A stretch of 64,000 nucleotides of DNA from Seonamhaeicola sp. ML3. Its GTDB lineage: Bacteria; Bacteroidota; Bacteroidia; Flavobacteriales; Flavobacteriaceae. Positions 8,252 through 16,552 of the stretch are shown here, in pieces. The notes beneath the pieces were generated by a model, which was not told where the DNA came from, did no database searches, and was given only the letters and a program-made list of their open reading frames with translations. Made by a program: the position numbers and the translations under genes. Positions within the stretch are counted from its first letter, which is position 1. Each line of letters opens with the position of its first letter. The DNA is taken from the NCBI RefSeq assembly GCF_023273855.1, contig NZ_CP096884.1, positions 1,674,001-1,738,000 on the forward strand, read 5' to 3'.

Positions 8252-8356
8252 ATAAATTCAGCTAATTTATTTTTTAAAATTAGTTAGGCTGAGTTTATTA
8301 TTATCCTTTTAAAATTAGTTTGGTTTAACTAGATGGTTATGCCAAAAGTAATATAG

Positions 8357-8387
8357 AAACCTCAGCATTAATTTGTTGAGGTTTTTT
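8357..8387 (+). terminator. Rho-independent terminator upstream of aat
   Basis: AAACCTCA (8357-8364) pairs with TGAGGTTT (8377-8384), followed by T residues. It lies 106 bases after the DUF3127 stop and only 12 bases before the aat ATG, so aat must be transcribed by readthrough or from a promoter overlapping the stem. Confidence 0.75.
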
Positions 8388-8398
8388 AATTTTACAAT

Positions 8399-9031
8399 AT
8401 GTATTATCTAGGTCAAGAATTGTGGTTTCCAGATGTAAAGAAAGCTTCTCCAGAGGGCTTGTTGGCCATAGGGGGAGACTTAACAGTAGAGCGTGTTTTG
8501 TTGGCATATAAATCTGGTATCTTCCCATGGTTTGAAGCTCAAGAACCAATTCTATGGTGGAGCCCCGACCCACGTTTTGTTTTATTTCCAAAAAAAATAA
8601 AGGTAAGTAAAAGCATGAAACAGTTACTTAGGAAAACTAAGTTTACGGTTACAATTAATAAAGATTTTGAACGTGTAATTAAGTATTGTGCACAAATAAA
8701 ACGAAAAGATCAACTTGATACCTGGATTACAAATGATATGATAAATACCTACATGAAGTTACATGAGTTGGGATTCGCAAAATCTGTTGAGGTATGGGAA
8801 GATAATGAACTTGTAGGTGGTTTATATGGTGTCGATTTAAACAATGGCGTGTTTTCTGGAGAAAGTATGTTTTCTATGGTTAACAATGCCAGTAAGGTCG
8901 GGTTGATATATTTTTTAAAACATAGTAATTACAAGCTAATAGATTGTCAGGTATATACAGAACATTTGGAGCGTCTTGGGGCAGAAAAAATACCTAGATC
9001 TGTGTTCTTAAACTATTTGAACGGCAAATAG
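8399..9031 (+). CDS. aat: Leucyl/phenylalanyl-tRNA--protein transferase
   Basis: Aat adds Leu or Phe from tRNA to the N-terminus of proteins that begin with Arg or Lys, marking them for ClpS/ClpAP degradation (N-degron pathway). The 210-residue protein contains the family signatures FPDVKKASPEGLLAIGGDL, YKSGIFPWF, LWWSPDPRFVLFP and GGLYGVDLNNGVFSGESMF, in the usual order and with the usual length. A terminator stem ends 12 bases before the start codon. The stop lies one base from the convergent DUF2490-like gene. Confidence 0.95.
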   Translation: MYYLGQELWFPDVKKASPEGLLAIGGDLTVERVLLAYKSGIFPWFEAQEPILWWSPDPRFVLFPKKIKVSKSMKQLLRKTKFTVTINKDFERVIKYCAQIKRKDQLDTWITNDMINTYMKLHELGFAKSVEVWEDNELVGGLYGVDLNNGVFSGESMFSMVNNASKVGLIYFLKHSNYKLIDCQVYTEHLERLGAEKIPRSVFLNYLNGK

Positions 9032-9032
9032 T

Positions 9033-9710
9033 TTATATTTTAATAATAGCCGAAGTTAAGAGGTAAAGATTGTTTTTAGAGCTAATATTGTAGCTTTCAA
9101 GACGATATTCGAGACCGCTTTGTAGTTTTAGACCCTGATTTACCTGCCAGCCTATTTGAGATGTAAATCTTTGGTCAAATAATGGAGACCGTTTTTCACT
9201 AAGGCTTAAAAGTGTTTCTGTGCTTCCAATAAAATAGGTTTCTCCAATATCGAGTTTTTCACCGTTCAAAGGGAAATCTACGGCAAATCGGTATCTTGGT
9301 CTAAAAGCCGTAAAGTTATCGAATATACGTTGTTCAAAACGAAATCTATGCCCATAACGAACTCCAAGCCGTTGTTTAATAAACGCGAATTGCTGCATGA
9401 AACGAAGTTCGTCACTGCCAGATTCAAACCAATCGCGATTACGGTAATAAAAGCCAAGGCTTAATTTGTGAATAAAGTTCAATTTAAATGTTGAAAAATG
9501 AAAAACATCTAATTGCTGTTGGGTATATTGCAGATTCTCATCAAATAGGAAATACCGACTTCTTAGACTAAAATTTACATCGTAAGTGTCAGAAACCTTA
9601 TGATTTAATGCAATGGCGGTTTCACCAAGAGCTTCTAGTTCATTTTGTGAAAAAGCCGTAATATTTATGAAGAATAATAATGTGTAGATGAGTTTTTTAA
9701 TAAAGCGCAT
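9033..9710 (-). CDS. Exported DUF2490-like outer membrane protein
   Basis: A 225-residue protein with a signal peptide (MRFIKKLIYTLLFFINITAFSQ, written here only by its hydrophobic span, residues 5-20) and a series of short amphipathic strands rich in aromatic and Arg residues, as in small outer membrane barrels. The arrangement (LSLGFYYRNRDW, LGVRYGHRFRFEQR, then FRPRYRFAVDFPL) resembles the DUF2490 family. The start at 9710 is chosen because the longer frame would enter the upstream gene and place the signal peptide inside the protein. It overlaps the upstream secreted-protein gene by 14 bases, suggesting coupling. Function unknown. Confidence 0.75.
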   Translation of the reverse strand: MRFIKKLIYTLLFFINITAFSQNELEALGETAIALNHKVSDTYDVNFSLRSRYFLFDENLQYTQQQLDVFHFSTFKLNFIHKLSLGFYYRNRDWFESGSDELRFMQQFAFIKQRLGVRYGHRFRFEQRIFDNFTAFRPRYRFAVDFPLNGEKLDIGETYFIGSTETLLSLSEKRSPLFDQRFTSQIGWQVNQGLKLQSGLEYRLESYNISSKNNLYLLTSAIIKI

Positions 9711-10272
9711 GTTCGTAAGACGAGGAGGTGACAATCCTCGATTTTTCAAAATTTCCGTGTCTATCAAAGGTGAGTTCTCTTAACTCGTGATGTTTTTTGG
9801 TTTTTATTTCGGCAATTATTTCAAAGTGTGTATACCTGTTGTTTGGTTTTTGTAAAATAAAATCTATAAACTGTTTATCCGAACGTTTTGTAGTATTTAC
9901 ATATTGCTTCTGAATTTTTATAAATCGAACCTTCAGGAATTTTTTGTCATAGTAATCGTAAATCTTTTTAAGTGTGGTTTTAGGGATATCTTTTTTCTTT
10001 ACCAAAACCTCAATATCCTCTAATTTCCCGAGGCTATCGAACTCTACACTATAGTACGTTCTTTTGTATTTAAATTTAGCTTCGTAGCTTAGTTTGTTGC
10101 CATCGGTTTCTTTGTAAAACTTTAAATAATTCACCTCATCTGCAATTCCGTTGAAGTGGTTGCGAGCCATTGCCGGAAAATCAGAAGGTGCCACACGTTC
10201 TTCTTTTTCGTTTTTAGTTTGAGAAAATGAAAAGGACACGAATAAAAACAACAAAAAACTAAACTTCATCAT
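9697..10272 (-). CDS. Secreted protein of unknown function
   Basis: The 191-residue product has a signal peptide of about 17 residues (hydrophobic, ending FSFSQ) and no transmembrane segment after it. The body is Lys/Tyr-rich, with a repeated strand-like pattern (YEAKFKYKRTYYSVEFD, then LEDIEVLVKKKDIP, then HFEIIAEIKTKKHHELRELTFD) that is compatible with PepSY-like or BLIP-like periplasmic folds; that is only an impression. It overlaps the tag gene by 14 bases upstream and the DUF2490-like gene by 14 bases downstream, so the three form a tight operon. Confidence 0.7.
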   Translation of the reverse strand: MMKFSFLLFLFVSFSFSQTKNEKEERVAPSDFPAMARNHFNGIADEVNYLKFYKETDGNKLSYEAKFKYKRTYYSVEFDSLGKLEDIEVLVKKKDIPKTTLKKIYDYYDKKFLKVRFIKIQKQYVNTTKRSDKQFIDFILQKPNNRYTHFEIIAEIKTKKHHELRELTFDRHGNFEKSRIVTSSSYEHALY

Positions 10273-10825
10273 ATCTAAAACAGTTTGTTAGGTGGTCATT
10301 TACTATTCCAGTAGCTTGCATAAAGGCGTATACCACTGTGGTGCCCACGAATTTAAATCCACGTGTCTTTAAGTCTTTGCTTATTTTGTCGCTTAAAGGT
10401 GTGTTGGCAGGTACTTCAGACAGGCTTGAAAACTTATTCTTTATAGGCTTGCCATCAACAAAGTTCCAAATATAATTACTAAAACTGCCAAATTCTTTTT
10501 GAGTATCTATAAAAGCTCTGGCATTTGTAACTGTAGCATTCACTTTCAATTTATTTCTTACAATTCCAGCGTCCATAAGCAGTGTATCTATTTTATCTTG
10601 GTTATACCTTGAAATCACATTAAAGTCAAAGTTGTCAAATGCTTTTCTGAAATTTTCGCGTTTACGTAAAATAGTGATCCAACTTAGTCCAGCTTGGAAT
10701 GTTTCCAAAACTAAAAATTCGAATAAAATTTGGTCGTCAAAAACGGGTACTCCCCATTCCTCATCATGATATTTCTCATAAAGAGGATCGCCTTTGCACC
10801 AATCACACCGCTTTATTTTACACAT
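10259..10825 (-). CDS. tag: DNA-3-methyladenine glycosylase I
   Basis: Tag removes 3-methyladenine from alkylated DNA, the first step of base excision repair. The 188-residue protein has the zinc site of the family: C7 and H20 at the N-terminus (RCDWCKGDPLYEKYHDEEWG; spacing 13, as in the E. coli enzyme) and H-x3-C in NDHLTNCF near the C-terminus. The core motif LFEFLVLETFQAGLSW is intact. The ATG at 10825 is preferred to 10855 because it gives the standard N-terminus. It starts the operon with two exported proteins that have no obvious DNA repair link. Confidence 0.94.
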   Translation of the reverse strand: MCKIKRCDWCKGDPLYEKYHDEEWGVPVFDDQILFEFLVLETFQAGLSWITILRKRENFRKAFDNFDFNVISRYNQDKIDTLLMDAGIVRNKLKVNATVTNARAFIDTQKEFGSFSNYIWNFVDGKPIKNKFSSLSEVPANTPLSDKISKDLKTRGFKFVGTTVVYAFMQATGIVNDHLTNCFRYDEV

Positions 10826-10916
10826 ATTGTAAGTTTTACTTTCCTTGCATGACAAAAGTCATCTAATAAGGAGACCCAAGATACTAATTTTGTCTCGTCA
10901 TAAAAAAGTATTTGTT

Positions 10917-11534
10917 ATGAATGCAACTATAAAAACAGCCATCGAAAACAGTATGTCTTATGCCTCTTACAGGGAACTTGTAATGCATTTGGTTGAAGCT
11001 GAAGATACAACAGGAGTTGAAAAAAGTGAATCGAGAATTAATTTTACAAAACTTAATAATCGAAGAATGAAAAGATGGGACAAAACGTTGAAGGTGGATG
11101 AAAAAGCACAAAAACTTATAGCAGATTTTAACGATAAGATTACTTGGTTAGTGATAACAGAAAGTTGGTGTGGCGATGCTGCTCATGTCATTCCTATGTT
11201 GAATAAAATAGCAGAATTGAATCCCAACATAGATATGCGATTGGTTTTAAGAGATGAGCATAAAGATTTAATAGGAATGTTCTTGACCAATGGCGGCGAA
11301 GCTATTCCAAAAGTGATTATGATTGATGATGAAACAGGAACAGTTTTGGATACTTACGGACCAAGGCCAAGTGAAGCTACAGGTTATGTAAATAGATTCA
11401 AGGCTGCTAATGGAGCACTAACAGCTCAATTTAAAGAAGATTTGCAGCATTGGTACAATAATGACCGGGGACTAACAATAGTAGAAGATATCACCGAAAA
11501 GTTGTGTAAATTCCAACCTAGTTTTTGCCGATAA
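10917..11534 (+). CDS. Thioredoxin-fold protein with a WCGDA site
   Basis: The 205-residue cytoplasmic protein carries a thioredoxin-like domain with ITESWCGDAAHVIPML and the cis-Pro region GGEAIPKVIMID. The usual CxxC is replaced by C-G-D-A, so only one cysteine of the redox pair is present. A helical N-terminal extension of about 75 residues precedes the domain. Similar proteins occur widely in Bacteroidota; their function is not established. The start at 10917 avoids a 24-residue extension that would overlap the tag promoter region. It overlaps the convergent TonB-like gene by 17 bases. Confidence 0.8.
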   Translation: MNATIKTAIENSMSYASYRELVMHLVEAEDTTGVEKSESRINFTKLNNRRMKRWDKTLKVDEKAQKLIADFNDKITWLVITESWCGDAAHVIPMLNKIAELNPNIDMRLVLRDEHKDLIGMFLTNGGEAIPKVIMIDDETGTVLDTYGPRPSEATGYVNRFKAANGALTAQFKEDLQHWYNNDRGLTIVEDITEKLCKFQPSFCR

Positions 11535-12240
11535 AGTGAAATGTGATAGAACCTATTTGACTAGGTTTTGAATCGTCTTTACTAAAAACAGATGCTTTTG
11601 CGTACTCTAATGCATGTTGTATTAAGCATTCATTGTCAGAATTAGAGTTTGTGTTAACATAAGCATCAGTAACTTTACCTGAGGCGTTTACAGTAATGTT
11701 TACGACTATTTTTCCGTTGTTTTCACAAAGGTAAATGGGAATTGGTATATGTACTTTTGATCGTCCTTTTAGTGAAAAGCCTATGGTGCTATTCGCGTTA
11801 TTGGCTTCTTCCTGTTGTTTTTTTAAAACGTCGTTTGCTTTATCGAATTGAGATAGGGCTTTGTCGCTCACATCTTCTTTGTGATTGTTCTTGTATCTAT
11901 CCTTTAAACTCTTTAAAGTTTCCTCGCTATTAAAATCGGTATGATTTGGAACATAGTCCTCTGGTGGGGCTATGGCTTTGTAGGCTTGAGCAAATTTATT
12001 TGATTTTTGCGATGAATTAAAAGCTTGATTGGTTTCAGCTTTAGAATTATTTAGCTTGTCTAAGGCTTCCAAAACCTTTAACTCTTCTTCGGTTATTTCT
12101 TCTTCAGGTTTAATCTCATAAAAGCTCTCGGCAATACCATTACTTTGTTTTTTTAAACTAAAGCTAAAAACAGAAAGGACTACCGTTGCAGAAATAAGAA
12201 CGGTTATTAACAGGGCTTTATGTTGATCTGAGAGACGCAA
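11518..12240 (-). CDS. Membrane-anchored protein with a TonB C-terminal-like domain
   Basis: A 240-residue protein with one N-terminal membrane anchor (about residues 9-28), an acidic, charged linker (EEEITEEELKVLEALDKL and later helical stretches) and a C-terminal domain of about 80 residues whose pattern (CENNGKIVVNITVNASGKV, then YAKASVF, then GSITFHF) resembles the TonB C-terminal fold. The Pro-rich spacer of true TonB proteins is absent, so energy transduction is doubtful; periplasmic binding is possible. Its end overlaps the thioredoxin-like gene by 17 bases; truB lies just downstream on its upstream side (34 bases away). Confidence 0.65.
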   Translation of the reverse strand: MRLSDQHKALLITVLISATVVLSVFSFSLKKQSNGIAESFYEIKPEEEITEEELKVLEALDKLNNSKAETNQAFNSSQKSNKFAQAYKAIAPPEDYVPNHTDFNSEETLKSLKDRYKNNHKEDVSDKALSQFDKANDVLKKQQEEANNANSTIGFSLKGRSKVHIPIPIYLCENNGKIVVNITVNASGKVTDAYVNTNSNSDNECLIQHALEYAKASVFSKDDSKPSQIGSITFHFIGKN

Positions 12241-12274
12241 AGTAACTTACTTTATGTACCCAATATACGTAAAA

Positions 12275-12973
12275 TTAAGGGGTTTGGTCGTCTAGGCTTT
12301 CAATGAAATTGTCCACAGTCATAGCCTCATTAACGCAGAAATTACCAATCTTGGTGCGCCTTAATGCCGATAAGTGAGCTCCAGAATTCAAAGATTTTCC
12401 AAAATCATGGGCTAATGAACGAATATAGGTGCCCTTACTACAAACTACTCTAAAATCTAAATTAAGACCTTCGATTTTAGTAATTTCAAATTCCGAAATA
12501 TTAATTGTTCTCGATTTAATCTCAACATCCTTTCCTGCTCTTGCAAATTCATAGAGCCGTTTACCATCCTTTTTTATTGCAGAGAAAACAGGAGGGAATT
12601 GTTCAATATTACCAATAAACTGCTGTGTGGTTTCAAGAATTAAATCTTTTGTTATATGCTTTGTTGAATATTGTTTGTCTATTTCGGTTTCCAAATCGAA
12701 AGAAAGTGTCGTGCTTCCAATGGTAAAAGTTCCTGTGTACTCTTTAATCTGACTTTGATAATTATTTATTTCTTTGGTTTTTTTTCCTGTACAAATAACC
12801 AAAAGTCCCGTCGCTAGAGGGTCTAGGGTTCCAGCATGGCCAACTTTAATCTTCTTGACATTGAAGGTCTTTCTAATTTTCCAGCGTAGTTTATTGACTA
12901 CTTGAAAAGAAGTCCATTCAAGCGGTTTATCAATCAATAATACCTGTCCAGATTGAAAATCTTCAGCTGTCAT
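12275..12973 (-). CDS. truB: tRNA pseudouridine(55) synthase TruB
   Basis: TruB converts U55 in the T-loop of tRNAs to pseudouridine. The 232-residue protein contains the catalytic aspartate D51 in GHAGTLDPLATGLL, the N-terminal LLIDKPLEWTSFQV and the RSLAHDFG region of the family. It lacks a long C-terminal PUA domain, as is common in Bacteroidota. The gene follows uppP with 3 bases between, so both are in one operon; in related genomes ftsX and the DUF3098 gene precede them without interruption. Confidence 0.95.
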   Translation of the reverse strand: MTAEDFQSGQVLLIDKPLEWTSFQVVNKLRWKIRKTFNVKKIKVGHAGTLDPLATGLLVICTGKKTKEINNYQSQIKEYTGTFTIGSTTLSFDLETEIDKQYSTKHITKDLILETTQQFIGNIEQFPPVFSAIKKDGKRLYEFARAGKDVEIKSRTINISEFEITKIEGLNLDFRVVCSKGTYIRSLAHDFGKSLNSGAHLSALRRTKIGNFCVNEAMTVDNFIESLDDQTP

Positions 12974-12976
12974 AAA

Positions 12977-13771
12977 TTAATTTAAAAATGAAACAGCAAT
13001 TGCTATAATCCCCACAACAACACAGTAAATGGCGAAAAAGGAAAGTTTACTCTTTTTAACCAAAGCTATCATCCAGGTACATGCAAAAAGTCCTGAAATA
13101 AAGGCTGCTATAAACCCAGCCGTTAGAGCGGTGAAATTATGACTCTCGGTAGAGATTTCTCCGCTTAAGATGTCTTTGGCAATTTTCCCAAAGATTAAAG
13201 GAACTACCATTAAAAATGAAAATCGTGCTGCTTTGGTCTTGTCATTACCCAATAATACCGATGTAGATATTGTCGCTCCAGATCGGGAAATCCCAGGTAG
13301 CATAGCTATGGCTTGTGAAACACCAATTACAAAAGCATTTTTAAAACTCACTTTCTTGTTTGTGTTTTTTGCCTTATCGGCCAGATAAAGCAATAAAGCT
13401 GTAATAATAAGCATGAAACCCACAAGTTTAATGTTGCCTCCAAACAATTCAGCAAATTGAGATTCATAGGTAAAACCAATAATAGCAGCTGGAATCATGG
13501 AAATAGCAATTTTAGAAGCAAACTGTAAATCTTCATTCCACTTAAATTTTAAGCAGCCTTTTATGATATCTAAAACATCTTTTCTAAACACGACTATGGT
13601 GCTTAAAGCTGTAGCAAAATGAAGCACAACTGTAAAAAGCAAACTCTCTTCTGGGATTGAGTTGTCTCCCAGAATTGCTTTTCCCAACTCTAAATGTCCA
13701 CTTGAGGAAACAGGTAAGAATTCAGTAAGCCCTTGAATAATGCCTAAAATAATTGAGTCAATAATATCCAT
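12977..13771 (-). CDS. uppP: Undecaprenyl-diphosphate phosphatase
   Basis: UppP (BacA) is an integral membrane enzyme that recycles undecaprenyl diphosphate to the lipid carrier phosphate used in peptidoglycan and O-antigen synthesis. The 264-residue protein has the two catalytic signatures: GLTEFLPVSSSGHLEL (about residues 14-29) and LPGISRSGATIS in the second half, with about eight hydrophobic helices. The ATG at 13771 is taken; an in-frame upstream ATG at 13801 would add ten residues and is less typical. It is divergent from the glycerate kinase gene with 77 bases between. Confidence 0.95.
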   Translation of the reverse strand: MDIIDSIILGIIQGLTEFLPVSSSGHLELGKAILGDNSIPEESLLFTVVLHFATALSTIVVFRKDVLDIIKGCLKFKWNEDLQFASKIAISMIPAAIIGFTYESQFAELFGGNIKLVGFMLIITALLLYLADKAKNTNKKVSFKNAFVIGVSQAIAMLPGISRSGATISTSVLLGNDKTKAARFSFLMVVPLIFGKIAKDILSGEISTESHNFTALTAGFIAAFISGLFACTWMIALVKKSKLSFFAIYCVVVGIIAIAVSFLN

Positions 13772-13848
13772 AGGCGCAAAAATATTAAAATACAAGTACA
13801 AATAGGGGTTAAATGCGTTAATGATTTAATAATTGGTATTTTAGATTT

Positions 13849-14991
13849 ATGAAAATCGTTTTGGCACCCGATAAGTTTAAAAATTCGCTTTCGAGTTTAG
13901 AGTTTTGCCTTGCAGTTTCCGAAGGACTAAAATCTATGATACCAAATTTAGAAATTGTTAAAACGCCACTTGCAGATGGAGGAGATGGAACTATTGAAGT
14001 TGTCAATTATTATCTCAATGGAAATGAGGTACGCGTTATGGTGAACAATCCTTTTTTTCAATCTGTACAGGCTGTATATTTGTTTTCAAAACCTACAAAA
14101 ACAGCTTTTATTGAAATGGCTGAGGCTTCTGGGTTAAAGTTGTTAAGTCCCGAAGACTATGATTGTAAAAATGCAACTTCTTTTGGTACAGGAGAAATGA
14201 TTGCAGATGCTATAGCAAAAGGTTCGACTAAAATCATTTTAGGAATTGGTGGTAGTGCAACTAACGATTGTGGTATTGGTATGGCTAGCGCTTTAGGATA
14301 TCGGTTTTTAGACTCTAATACTGAGGAAGTAAAACCAGTAGGTACCAATCTGTCTAAAATAGAATTCATAGATGTTTCTAAGGTACATCCAGGATTACAT
14401 AAAGTTGATTTTCAGGTGGCTTGCGATGTTACAAATCCGTTATATGGAGACCAGGGGGCAGCCTACATTTATGCTGCTCAAAAGGGAGCTTCTTGGCAAG
14501 ATATTAGAATGCTGGATAAGGGGCTTTCAGATTTTTCTAAAATAATAGAAGAAGTCTTTCATGTAAATCCACAATCTGTAAAAGGAGCAGGAGCAGCAGG
14601 AGGAATGGGAATTGCTTCAAAGGTATTTTTAAAGGGCGAATTAAAACCCGGGATTGAATTGATAAAAAACTTGGCTCAGTTTGATGAAAAAATTAGGGGT
14701 GCCGATTGGATTATAACTGGTGAAGGAAAATTGGATTCTCAAACTTTATCTGGAAAAGCCATTCAAGGGGTTTTGGATTCCGCGAAAGCGCAAAGTATTA
14801 AAGTAGCGGCATTTTGTGGTGCTATTGATATTTCGAATGAAGAATTAACCAATTTGGGAATCGATTACGCAGATTCAGTTATCGAGAAGGTCAAATCTTT
14901 AAATGATGCTATGGAAAATAGTTATAACTACGTAAAGCTAATGGCAGAAGAATTTGCTCTGTCATTCCTGCGAAAGCAGGAATCTATTTAA
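13849..14991 (+). CDS. Glycerate kinase with a repeat-derived C-terminus
   Basis: Glycerate kinase phosphorylates glycerate to phosphoglycerate. The 380-residue protein begins MKIVLAPDKFKNSLSS and has GGDGTIEV, the segment ILGIGGSATNDCGIG and ITGEGKLDSQTLSGKA, all characteristic of the garK/glxK family. The last residues SFLRKQESI and the stop codon are encoded by the left arm of a palindromic repeat (14961-15038), so the native end was probably at about residue 370. The gene lies opposite in strand between DUF3098 and uppP, splitting what is usually one gene cluster, which suggests a later insertion. Confidence 0.92.
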   Translation: MKIVLAPDKFKNSLSSLEFCLAVSEGLKSMIPNLEIVKTPLADGGDGTIEVVNYYLNGNEVRVMVNNPFFQSVQAVYLFSKPTKTAFIEMAEASGLKLLSPEDYDCKNATSFGTGEMIADAIAKGSTKIILGIGGSATNDCGIGMASALGYRFLDSNTEEVKPVGTNLSKIEFIDVSKVHPGLHKVDFQVACDVTNPLYGDQGAAYIYAAQKGASWQDIRMLDKGLSDFSKIIEEVFHVNPQSVKGAGAAGGMGIASKVFLKGELKPGIELIKNLAQFDEKIRGADWIITGEGKLDSQTLSGKAIQGVLDSAKAQSIKVAAFCGAIDISNEELTNLGIDYADSVIEKVKSLNDAMENSYNYVKLMAEEFALSFLRKQESI

Positions 14992-15038
14992 GAAAGTTCC
15001 GTTTTGAACTAGTGGATTCCCGCCTTCACGGGAATGAC
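14961..15038. repeat. Paired palindromic repeat GTCA...TGAC overlapping the glycerate kinase end
   Basis: The 78-bp element begins GTCATTCC and ends GGAATGAC. The left arm folds as TTCCTGC-GAAA-GCAGGAA, the right arm (read on the minus strand) as TTCCCGT-GAAG-GCGGGAA; the arms differ by a T:A to C:G pair change. The left arm is translated as the last nine residues of glycerate kinase. Confidence 0.85.
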
Positions 15039-15044
15039 AATAAA

Positions 15045-15299
15045 CTACTTCTTGTCGGGATTCAGAAGAATAGCATAAATCTGAATGCCAAAACCAAGTA
15101 AAACCAGAGCAGGAGCTAAGCGTATACGCCTCCAAGAAAATATTTCAGGGTTAAAAACATTAGGGTCATCACTACCACCACCAGACATTAAAATAAAACC
15201 AAGTGCAATACAGCCCAATCCTATAAACATGAATTTATAGTTCTTTTTACCAAATATGAAGGTTGTTTTAGCGGTTTCTTTTCGTTTTTTTTCTCCCAT
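15045..15299 (-). CDS. DUF3098 small membrane protein
   Basis: An 84-residue protein with two hydrophobic helices (about residues 24-42 and 60-78) and the linker GGGSDDPNVFNPEIFSWRR typical of DUF3098. It follows ftsX with 60 bases between and is probably in the same operon. Its function is unknown; constant association with ftsX and uppP in flavobacteria suggests a cell envelope role, which is inference from context only. A palindromic repeat ends 7 bases from its stop codon. Confidence 0.88.
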   Translation of the reverse strand: MGEKKRKETAKTTFIFGKKNYKFMFIGLGCIALGFILMSGGGSDDPNVFNPEIFSWRRIRLAPALVLLGFGIQIYAILLNPDKK

Positions 15300-15359
15300 G
15301 TCTTCTTCAGAATTAGTGCAAATTAAAGCATTTATTTAAAACTTAGTGTTAAATAAAAA

Positions 15360-16238
15360 CTAATAGTAAAGTTCATCGGTTCTTAAATTTAAAAATCGTT
15401 GGGTTGCAAAATGGGTGCTTAGCCAAGTGATTAAAATTCCTAATGCAAAAACAAAAACAAAAAGTAGCCCAATAAGAACAATGTTATTCATTAACTCCAA
15501 TTCTGGAAAGGTTTGGTTTAGGTAATAAAAAACTATGGCCATACCAATTAATGCTATGGTCGCTCCTATAATCCCCAAACGGATACTTTTCCAAATAAAC
15601 GGTCTGCGAATAAACTGCTTTGTCGCCCCAACCATTTGCATGGTTTTAATGGTAAAGCGTTTGGAGTATACAGATAACCTTAACGAACTGTTTATTAAAA
15701 GCACAGCAATTACCGTAAACAAAACACTTATAATGAGTACCCAAAAGCTTATTTTTTTAACGTTATCGTTCATGAGGTTAACCAGATCGTTATCGTAGCT
15801 TACTTCTTCAACAAACTTTTTACTTAGCGCTTCACGCGAAATCATTTCAAGGTGTTCAGAAGTTACGTAATCTGCTTTTAGATGAACGTCGATAGAGTTT
15901 TGTAGCGGGTTGTATCCCACAAAATCCATAAAATCTTCGCCTGTTTCTGCTTTCATAAACTCTGCAGCCTGTTCTTTAGAGACATATTCTGTAGATTTGA
16001 CGTAATCGCTCATGGCCAAACTTTTTTCTAATTGTTTTAGTTCAACCTCTTTGGTATTTTCTTTTAGATATATAGTAAGTACAACTTGTTCTTTAAAATG
16101 ATCTGAAACTTTCTTGGCATTTAAGAGTACAATGCCCAAAAGGCCCAGTAAAAACAAGACTAATGCAATACTAAGAACAACAGAAAAATAAGAAGAAATA
16201 AGTCGGCGTTTTTGCTGTTTTTCGTAGTAAGAGCTCAT
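15360..16238 (-). CDS. ftsX: Cell division protein FtsX (permease-like)
   Basis: FtsX pairs with the ATPase FtsE in an ABC-type complex that transmits a signal to peptidoglycan hydrolases during division. The 292-residue protein has a first membrane helix at about residues 17-40, an extracytoplasmic domain to about 165 with KEQAAEFMKAETGEDFMDF, and three further helices (about 170-190, 215-240 and 255-280). The cytoplasmic loop with FTIKTMQMVGATKQFIRRPF is a family hallmark. No ftsE gene lies next to it. Confidence 0.94.
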   Translation of the reverse strand: MSSYYEKQQKRRLISSYFSVVLSIALVLFLLGLLGIVLLNAKKVSDHFKEQVVLTIYLKENTKEVELKQLEKSLAMSDYVKSTEYVSKEQAAEFMKAETGEDFMDFVGYNPLQNSIDVHLKADYVTSEHLEMISREALSKKFVEEVSYDNDLVNLMNDNVKKISFWVLIISVLFTVIAVLLINSSLRLSVYSKRFTIKTMQMVGATKQFIRRPFIWKSIRLGIIGATIALIGMAIVFYYLNQTFPELELMNNIVLIGLLFVFVFALGILITWLSTHFATQRFLNLRTDELYY

Positions 16239-16441
16239 GGATTATTGGATTAATGTGGTAAAAATATAAAAGAAAATGAAAAGAAACTTCAAAAGCCCTA
16301 AGTCTTTTGATTTCAATAAAAACTGTCTTTCCCGCTATATTGCGATTCTCATGCTTTTGGCGTGTTCTTAATTAAAATTCGAGTATACTTCTCAATTTGT
16401 TTATTTACAACGTTTAACTTTTAATAGTGTTATAATAAGTT

Positions 16442-16449
16442 TAAATTTG
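16442..16449 (+). promoter_or_regulatory. Promoter -7 box (TAAATTTG) of leuS
   Basis: TAAATTTG fits TAnnTTTG and lies about 105 bases before the leuS ATG, so the palindromic repeat at 16463-16532 would be within the leuS 5' leader. Confidence 0.6.
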
Positions 16450-16462
16450 CAGCCTTGAAGCC

Positions 16463-16532
16463 GTCATTACGAGGAGAGAAACGACTAAGCAATCTTTTAA
16501 TTAACAGATAGCTTCACTTTGTTCGCAATGAC
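16463..16532. repeat. Palindromic repeat GTCATTACGAGG...GCAATGAC in the leuS leader
   Basis: The element opens GTCATTACGAGGAG, continues to GCAATCTTTT and closes with CGCAATGAC. Its left arm is homologous to the arm at 49290 and to the right arm of the element at 19477-19579 read on the other strand. Confidence 0.8.
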
Positions 16533-16552
16533 GTTAATATTTTAGAAAAGTC

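Larger units (their letters stand above)
16239..16552. other. 314-base intergenic region between ftsX and leuS
   Basis: The two genes are divergent. The region holds the leuS -7 box (16442-16449) and a palindromic repeat (16463-16532), both described separately. Between 16260 and 16440 I see AT-rich sequence with no gene, RNA signature or strong hairpin. Confidence 0.7.

Noticed and set aside
11518-12240. Annotation as energy transducer TonB
   Set aside because: No Pro-rich spacer and weak domain likeness; kept as TonB C-terminal-like only.
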